NCBI GenBank assembly: GCA_052034625.1
Contig: JBPOII010000010.1
Span: 1 to 64,000, forward strand
DNA: 64,000 nucleotides
Direction: 5' to 3'
From: JAVBLP01 sp052034625
Lineage (GTDB): Bacteria > Elusimicrobiota > Endomicrobiia > Endomicrobiales > Endomicrobiaceae
Part shown: positions 53,428 to 63,457 of the stretch, piece by piece
How the letters are laid out: the number at the start of each line of letters is the position of its first letter
Numbering within the stretch: position 1 is the stretch's first letter
The notes under the pieces: generated by a model
Seen by the model: only the letters and a program-made list of their open reading frames with translations
What the model was told of the DNA's origin: nothing
The model's database searches: none
Program-made: the position numbers and the translations under genes

Positions 53428-55839
53428 TCAGTTTACTTCTCCTGCCAATTCATTAGCCATCTCTTTTATCTTTTTAAAATTAGTTTTTCCGCTGCCGAGG
53501 ATAGGAAAATATTCCACTTTATAAAAGTTTTCTTTCTTAGGTATCCATAGCTTTGGAAGTCCTTTGGCACAAAGATTACTCCATATTTCATCTATGCTGT
53601 GATCACCTTTATAAAGCACGACAAGTTTTTCCCCTTTCTTTTTGTCAGAAACAGATGTGACAAAACAAAATCTTTCATCCTGATTTACTATATCATTTAT
53701 CTCATCTTCGATCTTTATATGAGGAACCATCTCTCCGCCGATCTTACTGAACCTGCTTAATCTGTCGGTTATAGCTATAAAACCGTCCTCATCAATTATT
53801 GCAATATCGCCTGTAACATACCAACCGTCTTTTATTACTTCTGCCGTCTTTTGCGGATCATTAAGATATCCTTTCATAACATTCGGGCCTTTCACAAGAA
53901 GTAGACCTTCGGCTCCGAAAGGCAAAAGTTCAAAAGTTTCTGAATTTACTATTTTAGCGGCCACACCCGGAAGCGGATGCCCGACAGTTCCGAGTTTATT
54001 ACCTACTTGCACTTTGTTTGTTTTCGGATTTACAAAGCTGTGTATACCAAGAGAAACTATTGGCGAAAGTTCTGTAGTACCATATCCTTCAAAAACAGTC
54101 TTTTCAAATTTATTATAAAAATCCAGAGACAATGTATCCTTGAGTTTTTCTGCACCTACAACTATAAGCCTTAACGATTCAAACTGTTCTTTTGTACACT
54201 TTCTCTGATAAGCATTTAAAAAAGTCGGTGTTGAAAAAATTATAGTACACTTGTATTTTTCAACTATTTCGCCCACTTTTTGAGTATCCATAGGGCTTGT
54301 ATGGAATACACCGCCTATACCCGTATAAAAAACCAACCACAAATTCGCCGTAAATCCAAATGAATGGAAGAACGGCAGAATACCGCAAAGAATATCATCA
54401 TCCTGTATTCTTATCACAAGATAAGCCGCTTCAATATTTGAAACTACATTCTGATGTGTAAGCATTATACCTTTAGGATCGCCCGTAGTTCCGCTTGAAA
54501 ATATAATTGCGGCAGTATCATTTATGTTCTTCTTATCGCCTTTAACAAAGATCTTTACAAGCAGCCTTGCCGGCAGCAGAAGTACCGCAAGATATATGGG
54601 CAGCGAATCTGTCATCTTTACGCCGGCTTTTAGATCTTCAAGAAATACGGTCATATGATCAAAGTGGTGCATATTTATTTTTTCAGTAAAAGCACAAGAT
54701 GATATTATCGTCTTCATATCGCATTTATCTATACATTTTTGGATGATTTCTTTTGAAGAAGTGAAGTTTAGATTTACCGGTATTTTCCCTGCCATCATAA
54801 TAGCAAGATTGGCAAGAGCATTGCCGGCTGAAGTAGGAAGGAGTATTCCTACCATTTCCTTTTCTTTTTTATTATCTTTAAAAAGCTTTTTTGAAAAAGT
54901 TAATGCCGCGGTCAATGTCTGTATAAAATTGAGTTTAACTCCTGTTGTATCAGCTATACAGAACTTAAAAGGATGTTTTTTTACTTCTTTAATGAAAGCT
55001 ATATGAAGTTTTTTCTGGCTGTCGCCTCTAAGTTTAAAAGCTTCAGCTGAAAGTTCCTGCACTGCAAGTCTTACCTTGAAAGGCTGTGAATTTGAAGGCA
55101 TAGGCTCACCTATGCTTAAAGTTACGGGATAAGGCACAACCTTAGGGAAATTCCATTTAAGTTTACTGTCGACAAAAGAAAAAGTAGAGCCCCAGATCCT
55201 GTCAATGTGGATCGGTATTATCGGAACATCAAGATTTCTTACTATAAACTCATAACCTCTTTTAAAAGGAAGCATATTGCCGGTATGGGTCAGGTCGCCT
55301 TCGGCAAAGATACAGACTATCTCGCCATTTTTTATAGCCTTTCTTGCTGCTTTTAAAGCTCTCCCGACTGCTTTTGGACTGTCTTTTTCATCTATAGGAA
55401 TACTGTTAGCCGGAGTCATAAAAGGCTTGAGGAAAGGATGTTCGCTGAACTCCCTGCCGACAAAGAATTTTACAGGTCTTTTTATTCCTGAAAATATAAT
55501 TGCATGGTCTATATATGAAACGGAATTGGAAACAAGAAGAGCTCCGCCATCTTTAGGGATATTATCATGCCCGACAGTTTTAATTTTATATACCGTGTGA
55601 TTTAAAAACCATATCAAAGCATACAATGCACGCACAGGCTTTTCCGCAATAAAAAATGCTCCTATTCCAACAATGGCAAGCAAAACCATTGTAAGAGTAG
55701 TTCCTAATATCGCAGGAATAAATCTAAGTATCGTTAAAGTAATAAGTGCAATCAGAAGCACAAAAAGGAAAAATAAAGTTTTAGGAAAAAGCAAAGTGAC
55801 TATAAGCCTTTTTATCTTATTTATCTGTTCCATTTTCAT
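53428..55839 (-). CDS. Aas-like acyltransferase/acyl-ACP synthetase fusion
   Basis: An 803-residue protein of the Aas type: N-terminal helices (about 15-70), a PlsC-like acyltransferase domain (about 80-270) and an AMP-binding synthetase domain (about 300-800) with FSSGTTGDPKGIMLTHQN, FEGYGTTELSP, VTGDIAIIDEDGFI and the C-terminal SGKTNFKK lysine. It could recycle lysophospholipids or load fatty acids on ACP. The PlsC motif is odd: NSVSYID stands where NHxSxxD is expected, so the catalytic histidine is a serine, although FAEGDLTHTG is present. So the acyltransferase half may be inactive or altered. Confidence 0.82.
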   Translation of the reverse strand: MKMEQINKIKRLIVTLLFPKTLFFLFVLLIALITLTILRFIPAILGTTLTMVLLAIVGIGAFFIAEKPVRALYALIWFLNHTVYKIKTVGHDNIPKDGGALLVSNSVSYIDHAIIFSGIKRPVKFFVGREFSEHPFLKPFMTPANSIPIDEKDSPKAVGRALKAARKAIKNGEIVCIFAEGDLTHTGNMLPFKRGYEFIVRNLDVPIIPIHIDRIWGSTFSFVDSKLKWNFPKVVPYPVTLSIGEPMPSNSQPFKVRLAVQELSAEAFKLRGDSQKKLHIAFIKEVKKHPFKFCIADTTGVKLNFIQTLTAALTFSKKLFKDNKKEKEMVGILLPTSAGNALANLAIMMAGKIPVNLNFTSSKEIIQKCIDKCDMKTIISSCAFTEKINMHHFDHMTVFLEDLKAGVKMTDSLPIYLAVLLLPARLLVKIFVKGDKKNINDTAAIIFSSGTTGDPKGIMLTHQNVVSNIEAAYLVIRIQDDDILCGILPFFHSFGFTANLWLVFYTGIGGVFHTSPMDTQKVGEIVEKYKCTIIFSTPTFLNAYQRKCTKEQFESLRLIVVGAEKLKDTLSLDFYNKFEKTVFEGYGTTELSPIVSLGIHSFVNPKTNKVQVGNKLGTVGHPLPGVAAKIVNSETFELLPFGAEGLLLVKGPNVMKGYLNDPQKTAEVIKDGWYVTGDIAIIDEDGFIAITDRLSRFSKIGGEMVPHIKIEDEINDIVNQDERFCFVTSVSDKKKGEKLVVLYKGDHSIDEIWSNLCAKGLPKLWIPKKENFYKVEYFPILGSGKTNFKKIKEMANELAGEVN

Positions 55840-55974
55840 CTCTTTTATATTTTTTATTTTTAAACCGGAATTTATATATTATATATTATTTCCAATATAT
55901 TTTCATTAGTACACTCAATTATATTTGATTTTTTCAAAAAAAATAGTATAATTAATACACTTGACTCAAACGTT

Positions 55975-56002
55975 TTGATATAGTGAAAATTTTTTATATA
56001 AT
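55975..56002 (+). promoter_or_regulatory. Promoter of tRNA-Asn
   Basis: TTGATA, 16 bases and TATAAT, ending ten bases before the mature tRNA 5' end. Confidence 0.68.
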
Positions 56003-56012
56003 ATAAATTAGT

Positions 56013-56084
56013 TCCGACGTAGCTCAATGGTGGAGCAATCGGCTGTTAACCGATCGGTTGCTGGTTCGAGCCCAGCCGTCGGAG
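56013..56084 (+). tRNA. tRNA-Asn (anticodon GUU)
   Basis: A full cloverleaf folds: acceptor TCCGACG/CGTCGGA, D arm GCTC...GAGC, anticodon stem ATCGG/CCGAT with loop CTGTTAA (anticodon GTT), T stem GCTGG/CCAGC with TTCGAGC, discriminator G. CCA is not encoded. Confidence 0.94.
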
Positions 56085-56101
56085 CTTTTTATTTTTAAAG
56101 G

Positions 56102-56137
56102 ATCTGCTTAATATTAAAGTTAAGCAGATTTTTTTAT
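56102..56137 (+). terminator. Terminator after tRNA-Asn
   Basis: ATCTGCTTAA and TTAAGCAGAT pair around an eight-base loop and are followed by a run of T residues. Confidence 0.82.
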
Positions 56138-56259
56138 GAAGTATTTTGGGCTTTTTTCAAAGGGAAACGAAAAGAACGAAGATTTCTTTTTGGGCTTGCA
56201 GCCCAACCCTGCCTCACTTTTAAAAAGTGAGCAAATCGCCGCCTCATTTGCATTCGCTT

Positions 56260-56361
56260 GAAAATATTTGTTGGTTTGCGAACTTGTAAAACGCTTATAA
56301 AGACTTTAAGGTGTTTTACTTCAAACAACGCAAACCGTGCTAAGCAAACACAAATATTTTC
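56260..56361. repeat. Nested inverted-repeat element
   Basis: Three concentric perfect pairs: GAAAATATTTGT/ACAAATATTTTC (12 bases), GGTTTGCG/CGCAAACC (8) and GTAAAAC/GTTTTAC (7). The arrangement suggests a cruciform or a structured transcript of about 100 bases. Confidence 0.72.
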
Positions 56362-56439
56362 TGCTCTCATAGACTCGCAAAAAGGGCGGCATAAACGACA
56401 AAGACTAAACTACTAAAAAATATTAACTGCTGTTTTGTT

Positions 56440-56535
56440 GTGTCATCCCCGAAATTCGTAGTCGGGGATCCTTTTGTCTTTTGTCTTTTTTATTTTTTAA
56501 CTTGGATTCCCGACAAAGACACTCGGGAATGACAC
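56440..56535. repeat. MITE-like 96-base element with 13-base terminal inverted repeats
   Basis: GTGTCATCCCCGA at the left and TCGGGAATGACAC at the right are inverted copies with one mismatch. Each end also forms its own hairpin (ATCCCCGA/TCGGGGAT and ATTCCCGA/TCGGGAAT). It resembles the GTCATTCCCG-type intergenic dyads of many bacteria. Confidence 0.68.
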
Positions 56536-56716
56536 GACACTGCTATACCCCTCACCCTACCCTCTCCCGCAAGGGGCGAGAAAAAAAGGCAGATGTTTCG
56601 ACTCGCACTTTCAGTGCTCACTCAACATGACAGGCAATTTTAACCAATACAATTTTTTGCAATTAATTTTATGCAATTGATATAATACAATAAACCTTAA
56701 CATAAGGAGTTTGTAT

Positions 56717-57445
56717 ATGGTGGAAGAAGAATTTAAGGTCCGGTATTATGAGATCGGACCTGATCATAATATACCTTTATGGACATTGCAGAGCTATTTC
56801 CAACAGGCTGCGGCAATAGATGCAAAAAATCTTTCATACGGGACTGAAAAACTTTTTGCTGAAGGTATAGCATGGGTATTGATAAGCATAAAATTTAAAA
56901 TACTAAAAAATATAAACACGATTAAAAAAGTAAAGATCAAGACTTGGCATTGCTACAGCGATAAAATATACAGCCGAAGAGATTTTGTAATATATGACGA
57001 AAAAGGCGATGAGTTTATTCACGGCACAAGTTTATGGCTTATATTGGATCTTGCAACAAGAAAAATAGCAAGAACACCTCAATCTATGCTTGAACAAAAA
57101 ATAGACAGTATTAAAGATATTGAACCCGAAATGATAAAAACACCTGATCTGCAAGAAGAAACTCCTCTTAAAAGTATCATAATAAGAACAAGAGTTGAAG
57201 ATCTTGATATGAACAACCATGTTAACAATACGCATTTTACTGCTTGGGCTATTGAAGGAATGCCTGAAGATATAAGGAAAAATAAAAGTTTAAAAGAAAT
57301 AAGCGTAAATTTTAAAGCTGAAGTGAAAGCCGGCGAAAATATTATAGTGCAGACTTATTTAACAGAAGAAAATAAATACCAACATATACTGCTACAGGAA
57401 AGCAGCGGAAAGATTACCGCATCCGCTTATAGTATTTGGGTATAA
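56717..57445 (+). CDS. Acyl-ACP thioesterase
   Basis: A 242-residue double hot-dog thioesterase of the FatA/FatB-like bacterial family. N-terminal half: YFQQAAAIDAKNLSYG, WVLISIKFKI, RRDFVIYDEKG and TSLWLILDLATRKIAR; C-terminal half: DLDMNNHVNNTHFTAWAIEGMPEDI, which holds the conserved N and H of the active region. It releases free fatty acid from acyl-ACP. I start it at 56717, seven bases after AAGGAG, not at the TTG before it. It converges with the giant ORF, with only six bases between stops and no terminator. Confidence 0.87.
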   Translation: MVEEEFKVRYYEIGPDHNIPLWTLQSYFQQAAAIDAKNLSYGTEKLFAEGIAWVLISIKFKILKNINTIKKVKIKTWHCYSDKIYSRRDFVIYDEKGDEFIHGTSLWLILDLATRKIARTPQSMLEQKIDSIKDIEPEMIKTPDLQEETPLKSIIIRTRVEDLDMNNHVNNTHFTAWAIEGMPEDIRKNKSLKEISVNFKAEVKAGENIIVQTYLTEENKYQHILLQESSGKITASAYSIWV

Positions 57446-57451
57446 ATAAGT

Positions 57452-60400
57452 TTATGCAGCAGCAAGTATTGCTTTTACTGCCAGCACTCCTGACTGCTTA
57501 ACTGCTTTTTCAAAATTATTACGATCTATCTTTAATCCCATAAGTTCACTGATCTCCGATAATGCCATTGCAATTGATGCAGATTTTACTCTGTTTTCCG
57601 TTTTGACATATCTTTTTACAGGTTCGATCGATAGATTATCTATAGTGTTTTGAAGTTTTACAGACAGCTGATCTGCTGTTAATTTGACTGAACTGAGTTT
57701 CATAAATTTTGCATATAAGCCGACTATTTCATAATCACTGTTTATCTGTTCCAATGCATCTACATCACTAACATCAATTATAATAGAATCAGGATCATAT
57801 CCGAGAAGTTCAAATAGAGAAATCGCCATTATCATTTCTTCAGTTGAATATTTTTTAAACACTACAGTTTCACCCAAATTATTCTCTATTATCTTCCCAA
57901 TACTTCTATTATCTTCAATATATGCAATAGCTGCCAGCGCCGCTATATGCATACTCTTATCTTCCGGTGAGGCTTTATAAGATATGACCTGCTCCTTAAA
58001 AATATCGGAATATTTCTTAAAATCAGCTTTTTTATCTTTATATTTATAAGCTGCCTGCCCTATTACGGCATTCAGTAAAAAGATATTATTTAGATCTTTA
58101 GCATCGATATTTGAGCTGTAATAATTGAGCAATGAATATAATTCTTCTATATCTATCATATCGGAAGATACTAGATTATATAAAGATCTTAAAGAAGCAT
58201 TGATATCAATATCATCAATTTTCATACCATCGCTTTCATTGTATAGATATTTTCTCACATCGGCTGCATAATTGCCTGCTCTTTGTATATATTCTCCTTC
58301 ATATTTATTTAAAGCAGGAAGCATTATAATTTCAGACTCATAATACAATCCGTAAATAAAATGTTTAAACTTTTCTTTAATATGTTCTTTTCTTTCTGTT
58401 TCAGCAGACTCAAACTCTCTTCCAAGCTTATCAATTATTAATTTTATCTTCTCTGCCTCATGACTTTCAGATCCGGATACAATAATTTTTAAATGTTCAA
58501 ACATTTCAGGCATATTGCTAATATCAAAATCCGCTCTATCTAATATCTGAAGCAGTACAAGAATACCCCTGCCCTTTATTCCTCCAAACTCCATATCTTT
58601 AAACAGCGTATCATTTAGAGTTTTCTTATCTTTTAAAGAAGCTGTTTTGTTTACAATTTCTACTCCGTACAGATAGTAATCCTGTAAAGACTTTTCAATA
58701 GATCTTATATTCAAACCTTTTGCACTTTGTATAAGTTTAGATAGAATACTTGTTCCGTTTTTAACAGTTGATATTTGTTCAATGATATTTTCTGATACTT
58801 CAGGCAATTCAATTATCACTGCTGAAGAAGTGTTTAAGTTCTCCAATATTTTTTCATTTACATTGTCTACAGGTATGCTTATCACTTTCCCATAAGAGTT
58901 TTCGGAAGGTATAAAATCTCTCATAAGCCTGAAACCGAATTTCTCTTTTAACTTTATATCCAGCTCAGTTTTCTTTTCGGCATTTTCTTCTTTTGTCTTA
59001 AATATTACAGCTTTGCCTCTTGTTAAATGAAATATGGAATCTGCAAAATTCAATGCATTATCATGATCTATTTCAATCGTAATCCCGTCAAATATATTCA
59101 GTATCTCTTTCACTTTTTCAATGTTCTCATTATAAGAAATACTTTCATCATAAATATAGTCGGCACTTATGCTTATCCCTTGAGTTTTTGCATTAGAGAT
59201 AATCTCTTGTATTCTGCGAACCTTTATATCATTTATATATTTTTCTAAAGTATCATTAGAAATACTGTCGACAACAACAGAGTGTTTTCTAGCATAGATC
59301 TTTTTTGCTATATTCAGTTCAAAATCTTTCACTGAATCAAGCGATTCTTTATTAAGCAGATTTTGTCCTAGAGCAAACTTGCTTTCATAAAAACTTGATA
59401 CTTCAAGAGATATGTCCATATAACCTTCAAGTTCAGCTTCATATCTCCAGTCAATAAAAGCACTGTCCAGCCAATCAGTATAAGCATAGAAAGGTAAATA
59501 ACCTGAAATATTTAAAGCCTTAAAGTCGGTATCTTGTGCAATAATGGAAACAAATGAGTTTATATCTTCTATTTTGCCAAGCATTCTGTCAGTGCTTAAA
59601 GAAGCAATATTAATTCCTATACTGCTTCCTGTTAAAAAAGGTCTTTTTTCAATAGTTTCCGTTTCTCTGAAATTCTGTCTAAGCTCTTCCGCTCCTCTTT
59701 GAATTTGGCTGAAAAGTTTATATTTTGCCGGAACATTAGTTGTTACATCCCAATCAAAATCTTTCATTTCATATATATTATCTGAGTAAGATGATAAAGA
59801 TTTATTCCCGTTAAATCCTAGATCGCTTTCAACCGTAATAATATCAATGTTTTTAGTGTTCAGAGCAGCATTCATATATTTATTTCCAGCAGGATTTAAA
59901 ACACCTTCTTTAATTTCTTTTAATAATTGTGCATATGCCATTGCATATGCCTGTTCTATATTAATACCTGAAAAACTTATAACTTTAACAAAAAAATCTA
60001 TCCCTTGTTCAGAAACATTTATATATACTCTAAAAGAACTTTTCCCTTCAGCATTTTCAGCTGTCATTACAGGGAGGAAATCCTCACCCAATGAACCGAT
60101 ATCAATATATTCATATCTGGTAAAAGTTATAGGGATAATACCATTTGAATAATAATCTTCTATGTTCCGTTTTGCAGAATAATAATTATCGGCATTATCG
60201 GCAGTTCTGATAACAATATCATTTGTCTGCTCACTTAAAGAGTTTTCATATACAATTTTTGTTATATTGGAAGGCGATTTATATAAATTAACAAAATCTT
60301 TAAATGAGCCTGTTTTTATTATACTCTGCATTGTTCTTTTTATTCTCTGTATGAATGAAACTATTTTTGTCCTTACTGGAGATATATATTTTTCCGTTTC

Positions 60401-62548
60401 TTTTAAAACTTCATTAAACAACGGCTTTTTAAAAGCAAAACTTTGAATAATGTAATGAGTTATTATATTTGAAGAGAGTGCAGCAGAAAATGACAATGTA
60501 GGACTTCCTGTTGAAAACATTGAAAGGGCATATGTTCCAAATGTAGCAAAAGATAATATAAAACTTTTACGTATGTATTGTGAAAAATCAGATATAAAAG
60601 ATTTAAATGTATAAGGTTCAGAGTCGCTTTTTGCTGCTATAAAAATGAAGAGATTATGTAAAAGTGCAAAAACTGCCGCGGCAGACGTAAAAATAACAGC
60701 AGGAGTAAATATTCCAACATACAATAAATATAATCCAGGAACCCAAAAAAGAGCTTCCCAAATAGGAGCAAACACTGCAGCTACAAGTTTTTGAGATCTT
60801 GTTTTCATTAAAGGATCAAGTAAAGATAATGGTTTTGGTACTTTATTCAAATACTCTTTTACAGTATTGGGATTACTTTCAAGAAACAAAAACTTTACAG
60901 GAAAACCATAAATTGCACTTAATCGCTTACTTTCAGTTGCTAATCTTCCAACAAGTCTTTGTTTGCTGCCTACGTCCATAATAAATATTACTTCGTCAAA
61001 AGGTTCTCCAATCTTTTTATTTATTAAATCTCTATCTTTCAGATATGTGTCCAGTTTATATACAACTTTACTTTGTAAAAGTTTACTAAAAGACATAGTG
61101 CTACGTGCCGACTTGCACTCAACTATACTGATCTTTCCTTTCTTATCTTTTACGACTATATCTAATTCGGTTACATATTTTCCGGATTCATCTTGAACCT
61201 CATAACCGCTCTTTATGATCTCATATCCCAATTCCGACATTTCCGCTACAGACTTTAATTCAAGCAAAAGTCCGACATATCTGCTATAAATTGTTCCATA
61301 AAGGATTCTCCCCGGACTATTGATTGGTCCCTCAGGGTTACCATATGTAAAATCTTTTGCATATTCTGAAGACCATTCATTTAAATCCTTTGCTATTTCT
61401 TCTGTTGTTTTCGGGATATCAACTATTTCATCGGCAAACTTAAACTCAAAGCGTCCGTCATTACTATATTCTTCATTTAATTCTTCCATTCTTTCCTTAA
61501 TCGCCGCCTTAATTCCTTCCATTCCTCTTGCATCTATAACAATTATATGTTTGTGAACTTTTCCATATTGCAAAACTGCTTGCGAAGAATTTAAATGTTC
61601 TATCATAGACTCCAAATAATCCTTCCTTAATTCTTGAGCTGCGTCTGCAACAAGGCTTATTAAACCGTTTGATTCTAAAGGATTTTTTATAGATGCAGTA
61701 TATCTTTTGATTGCCCTTACCGCTTTAGCTTTCTTTTCACTTATACTTAATGAATCGTTAGTCAAAGCCTCTAATGCCTCTTTGATATCTGAAGACTCTT
61801 TACCCGTTTTTTCAACATGTCCGGTTTGAGCTTCATTAAGAAATTTTACAGCTTTCTTAATAGAACCCCTGCCAAATCTTTTAAGGCCTTCTTCTTCTTT
61901 AGACTCTTCTGTTGCCTCATGAAAAAATATGTGATTTGTATGTATAAAAGTTCTTCTATTGGAAGAGTCTTCTATAACAGCATCGCTCCAAGTCAATTGT
62001 CCGGGTACATTTATATTTGTTTTTATTATTTTTTGCCCTTCTGACAGTTTTTTAAGCACTGCAAGCTTTACCCATGCAGCTTCATATGTATCAGACATGA
62101 CTGCCAGAGCTTCTTCCTTATCTACCTGATCTCCTAAAGAATCTAATATAGAATTTACAGCTCTATAATATGCTGCTGATTTTGCAGTTAAAAGTATCCC
62201 CTTTTCATTAAAAATAGGTTCACAGTCTTGCGGAGAAAGCGTAAGTGATTCTCTGCTGCGTTTTCCTTTTTTAGGAATTTGTTTCTCTTCAGATACAGGC
62301 AAGGTGAAGTCAAGTCCTTGCCCTTCCATTGCGATCAAGGCTCTTTTAGGACTTTTAAGAGGTATATCGTACATAGATTGAGAAGCTCTGTCGATTAAGA
62401 TTGACGCAACTGTTCTGGAAACTATTCTAAATATATCGCTATTTATATTTTGCTCGTGTAAATACCTGTGAAAATTATAACTGCTCGGAACACCTTCAAT
62501 CTTATCAAGAAAAGTTTTAAACTCTTTCCCTATGTCTGAGTCGGGCAT
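57452..62548 (-). CDS. Giant-protein segment (1698 aa) with PD-(D/E)XK-like domain and membrane segments
   Basis: A 1698-residue ORF with no overall family I can name. Residues 425-500 look like a PD-(D/E)XK nuclease-type fold: a helix with E430, LGYEIIKSGYEV, ELD (D463) and VECKS (E477, K479). Two hydrophobic zones follow (about 588-638 and 662-705; the first, FAPIWEALFW...ALLHNLF, faintly resembles CPBP proteases). Residues 1080-1700 are helical and acidic. The apparent ATG has no ribosome binding site; upstream, across an in-frame TAA, the same frame continues into the 62588-63388 ORF, so this is probably the tail of a longer broken gene. Confidence 0.6.
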   Translation of the reverse strand: MPDSDIGKEFKTFLDKIEGVPSSYNFHRYLHEQNINSDIFRIVSRTVASILIDRASQSMYDIPLKSPKRALIAMEGQGLDFTLPVSEEKQIPKKGKRSRESLTLSPQDCEPIFNEKGILLTAKSAAYYRAVNSILDSLGDQVDKEEALAVMSDTYEAAWVKLAVLKKLSEGQKIIKTNINVPGQLTWSDAVIEDSSNRRTFIHTNHIFFHEATEESKEEEGLKRFGRGSIKKAVKFLNEAQTGHVEKTGKESSDIKEALEALTNDSLSISEKKAKAVRAIKRYTASIKNPLESNGLISLVADAAQELRKDYLESMIEHLNSSQAVLQYGKVHKHIIVIDARGMEGIKAAIKERMEELNEEYSNDGRFEFKFADEIVDIPKTTEEIAKDLNEWSSEYAKDFTYGNPEGPINSPGRILYGTIYSRYVGLLLELKSVAEMSELGYEIIKSGYEVQDESGKYVTELDIVVKDKKGKISIVECKSARSTMSFSKLLQSKVVYKLDTYLKDRDLINKKIGEPFDEVIFIMDVGSKQRLVGRLATESKRLSAIYGFPVKFLFLESNPNTVKEYLNKVPKPLSLLDPLMKTRSQKLVAAVFAPIWEALFWVPGLYLLYVGIFTPAVIFTSAAAVFALLHNLFIFIAAKSDSEPYTFKSFISDFSQYIRKSFILSFATFGTYALSMFSTGSPTLSFSAALSSNIITHYIIQSFAFKKPLFNEVLKETEKYISPVRTKIVSFIQRIKRTMQSIIKTGSFKDFVNLYKSPSNITKIVYENSLSEQTNDIVIRTADNADNYYSAKRNIEDYYSNGIIPITFTRYEYIDIGSLGEDFLPVMTAENAEGKSSFRVYINVSEQGIDFFVKVISFSGINIEQAYAMAYAQLLKEIKEGVLNPAGNKYMNAALNTKNIDIITVESDLGFNGNKSLSSYSDNIYEMKDFDWDVTTNVPAKYKLFSQIQRGAEELRQNFRETETIEKRPFLTGSSIGINIASLSTDRMLGKIEDINSFVSIIAQDTDFKALNISGYLPFYAYTDWLDSAFIDWRYEAELEGYMDISLEVSSFYESKFALGQNLLNKESLDSVKDFELNIAKKIYARKHSVVVDSISNDTLEKYINDIKVRRIQEIISNAKTQGISISADYIYDESISYNENIEKVKEILNIFDGITIEIDHDNALNFADSIFHLTRGKAVIFKTKEENAEKKTELDIKLKEKFGFRLMRDFIPSENSYGKVISIPVDNVNEKILENLNTSSAVIIELPEVSENIIEQISTVKNGTSILSKLIQSAKGLNIRSIEKSLQDYYLYGVEIVNKTASLKDKKTLNDTLFKDMEFGGIKGRGILVLLQILDRADFDISNMPEMFEHLKIIVSGSESHEAEKIKLIIDKLGREFESAETERKEHIKEKFKHFIYGLYYESEIIMLPALNKYEGEYIQRAGNYAADVRKYLYNESDGMKIDDIDINASLRSLYNLVSSDMIDIEELYSLLNYYSSNIDAKDLNNIFLLNAVIGQAAYKYKDKKADFKKYSDIFKEQVISYKASPEDKSMHIAALAAIAYIEDNRSIGKIIENNLGETVVFKKYSTEEMIMAISLFELLGYDPDSIIIDVSDVDALEQINSDYEIVGLYAKFMKLSSVKLTADQLSVKLQNTIDNLSIEPVKRYVKTENRVKSASIAMALSEISELMGLKIDRNNFEKAVKQSGVLAVKAILAAA

Positions 62549-62587
62549 ATTTATTGCATAAAACTCATCTATTTCATGTTTTACAAG

Positions 62588-63388
62588 TTAGCTGAAAAAC
62601 TGTTTTACAGTATAGTCTTCAGGAAGATTTTCAAACAATAAATCTGTAAAAAGAGATTCGTGCAGATAAAGTACAAAGTTGCCGCCTTCATGTGTAAGAG
62701 TAGCTAAAGCCCAATCTCTTTTATCGGATATAAGTAAAGGATTTTTGCTTACAAAAACTTGAGTATTTTTACCAAGCTTATTCTTAGTATGTCTGGCTAT
62801 CCATTTAAGTAGTTGTTTCTGATTTTGTTCTGAAGATCTTTCAAAATTTTTCTGATATTCATTATTAACACCTCTGAAGGCCAAGGATAACATTTGTGCA
62901 GTTGTATCGGCGAGTTTTGTTCCTGAAAACATTCTTTCAATAAGCCTGTTAACACTTTTACCTAAAGCTATAGGCTCATCTTTTTCATCAAAGAAAATAT
63001 CCTTTTCCTGAACTTCACCCTTGTAATCAATATTAACTTTAAAGCCGTTTTCAATGTCCGATATATCTACATTAATTCCTTCAGGCTTTTCACAGTTAAC
63101 TATCCAATCATTTATATCTCTTTGAAAATCATCAGAGTTTTCATATAAAAAACCCCAAGCGGAAATAACAGAGAAGAATCCATTGATGACTTGTGTAGGT
63201 GAACCGAAATTAAAATCTGCATTAAAAAGTTTATTTAAAGTCTGGGCGCCATAAATTATAAAATCATTATAATTATATTCGCCGCTTAAAGAATTTATTT
63301 CAGGCAGCAGTATAAGATATGATGTTTGTGATGCTTTGAGCTCATCAATAATTCCATAATGAAAACCGCCGGCTATAAGAACTTTCAC
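62588..63388 (-). CDS. Giant-protein segment with AGGFHxG motif (266 aa)
   Basis: This ORF shares the frame of the 1698-residue ORF downstream and of the ORF upstream; in-frame TAA codons at 62588-62590 and 63458-63460 mark its ends. The first residues, VKVLIAGGFHYGIIDELKASQTSYLILLPEI, recall a module I know from giant proteins of Omnitrophota and Elusimicrobiota. Across the upstream TAA the coding sense continues (NEKSFSEAGGYEEVCANF and onwards) without any start signal. The apparent start is GTG, without a ribosome binding site. It is best seen as a piece of one degraded gene; no function can be assigned. Confidence 0.55.
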   Translation of the reverse strand: MKVLIAGGFHYGIIDELKASQTSYLILLPEINSLSGEYNYNDFIIYGAQTLNKLFNADFNFGSPTQVINGFFSVISAWGFLYENSDDFQRDINDWIVNCEKPEGINVDISDIENGFKVNIDYKGEVQEKDIFFDEKDEPIALGKSVNRLIERMFSGTKLADTTAQMLSLAFRGVNNEYQKNFERSSEQNQKQLLKWIARHTKNKLGKNTQVFVSKNPLLISDKRDWALATLTHEGGNFVLYLHESLFTDLLFENLPEDYTVKQFFS

Positions 63389-63457
63389 ATTTTTAAAATT
63401 TCTAAAATTAGCACAAACTTCTTCATAGCCCCCGGCTTCAGAAAATGATTTCTCATT

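Larger units (their letters stand above)
56138..56660. repeat. Gene-free mosaic of hairpin-forming intergenic repeats
   Basis: No credible gene lies here; the one 78-codon ORF is low-complexity and crosses the repeats. Visible dyads: 56190-56206 (TTGGGCT/AGCCCAA), 56213-56231 (CTCACTTTT/AAAAGTGAG), nested repeats over 56260-56361, a TIR-bounded unit over 56440-56535, and about 56560-56582 (CTCTCCCGCAAGGGGCGAG-type) and 56600-56616. They look like several dispersed-repeat types placed side by side. Confidence 0.68.

Noticed and set aside
56134..56370. 78-codon minus-strand ORF
   Set aside because: It crosses several inverted repeats, has no ribosome binding site and no recognisable protein pattern.
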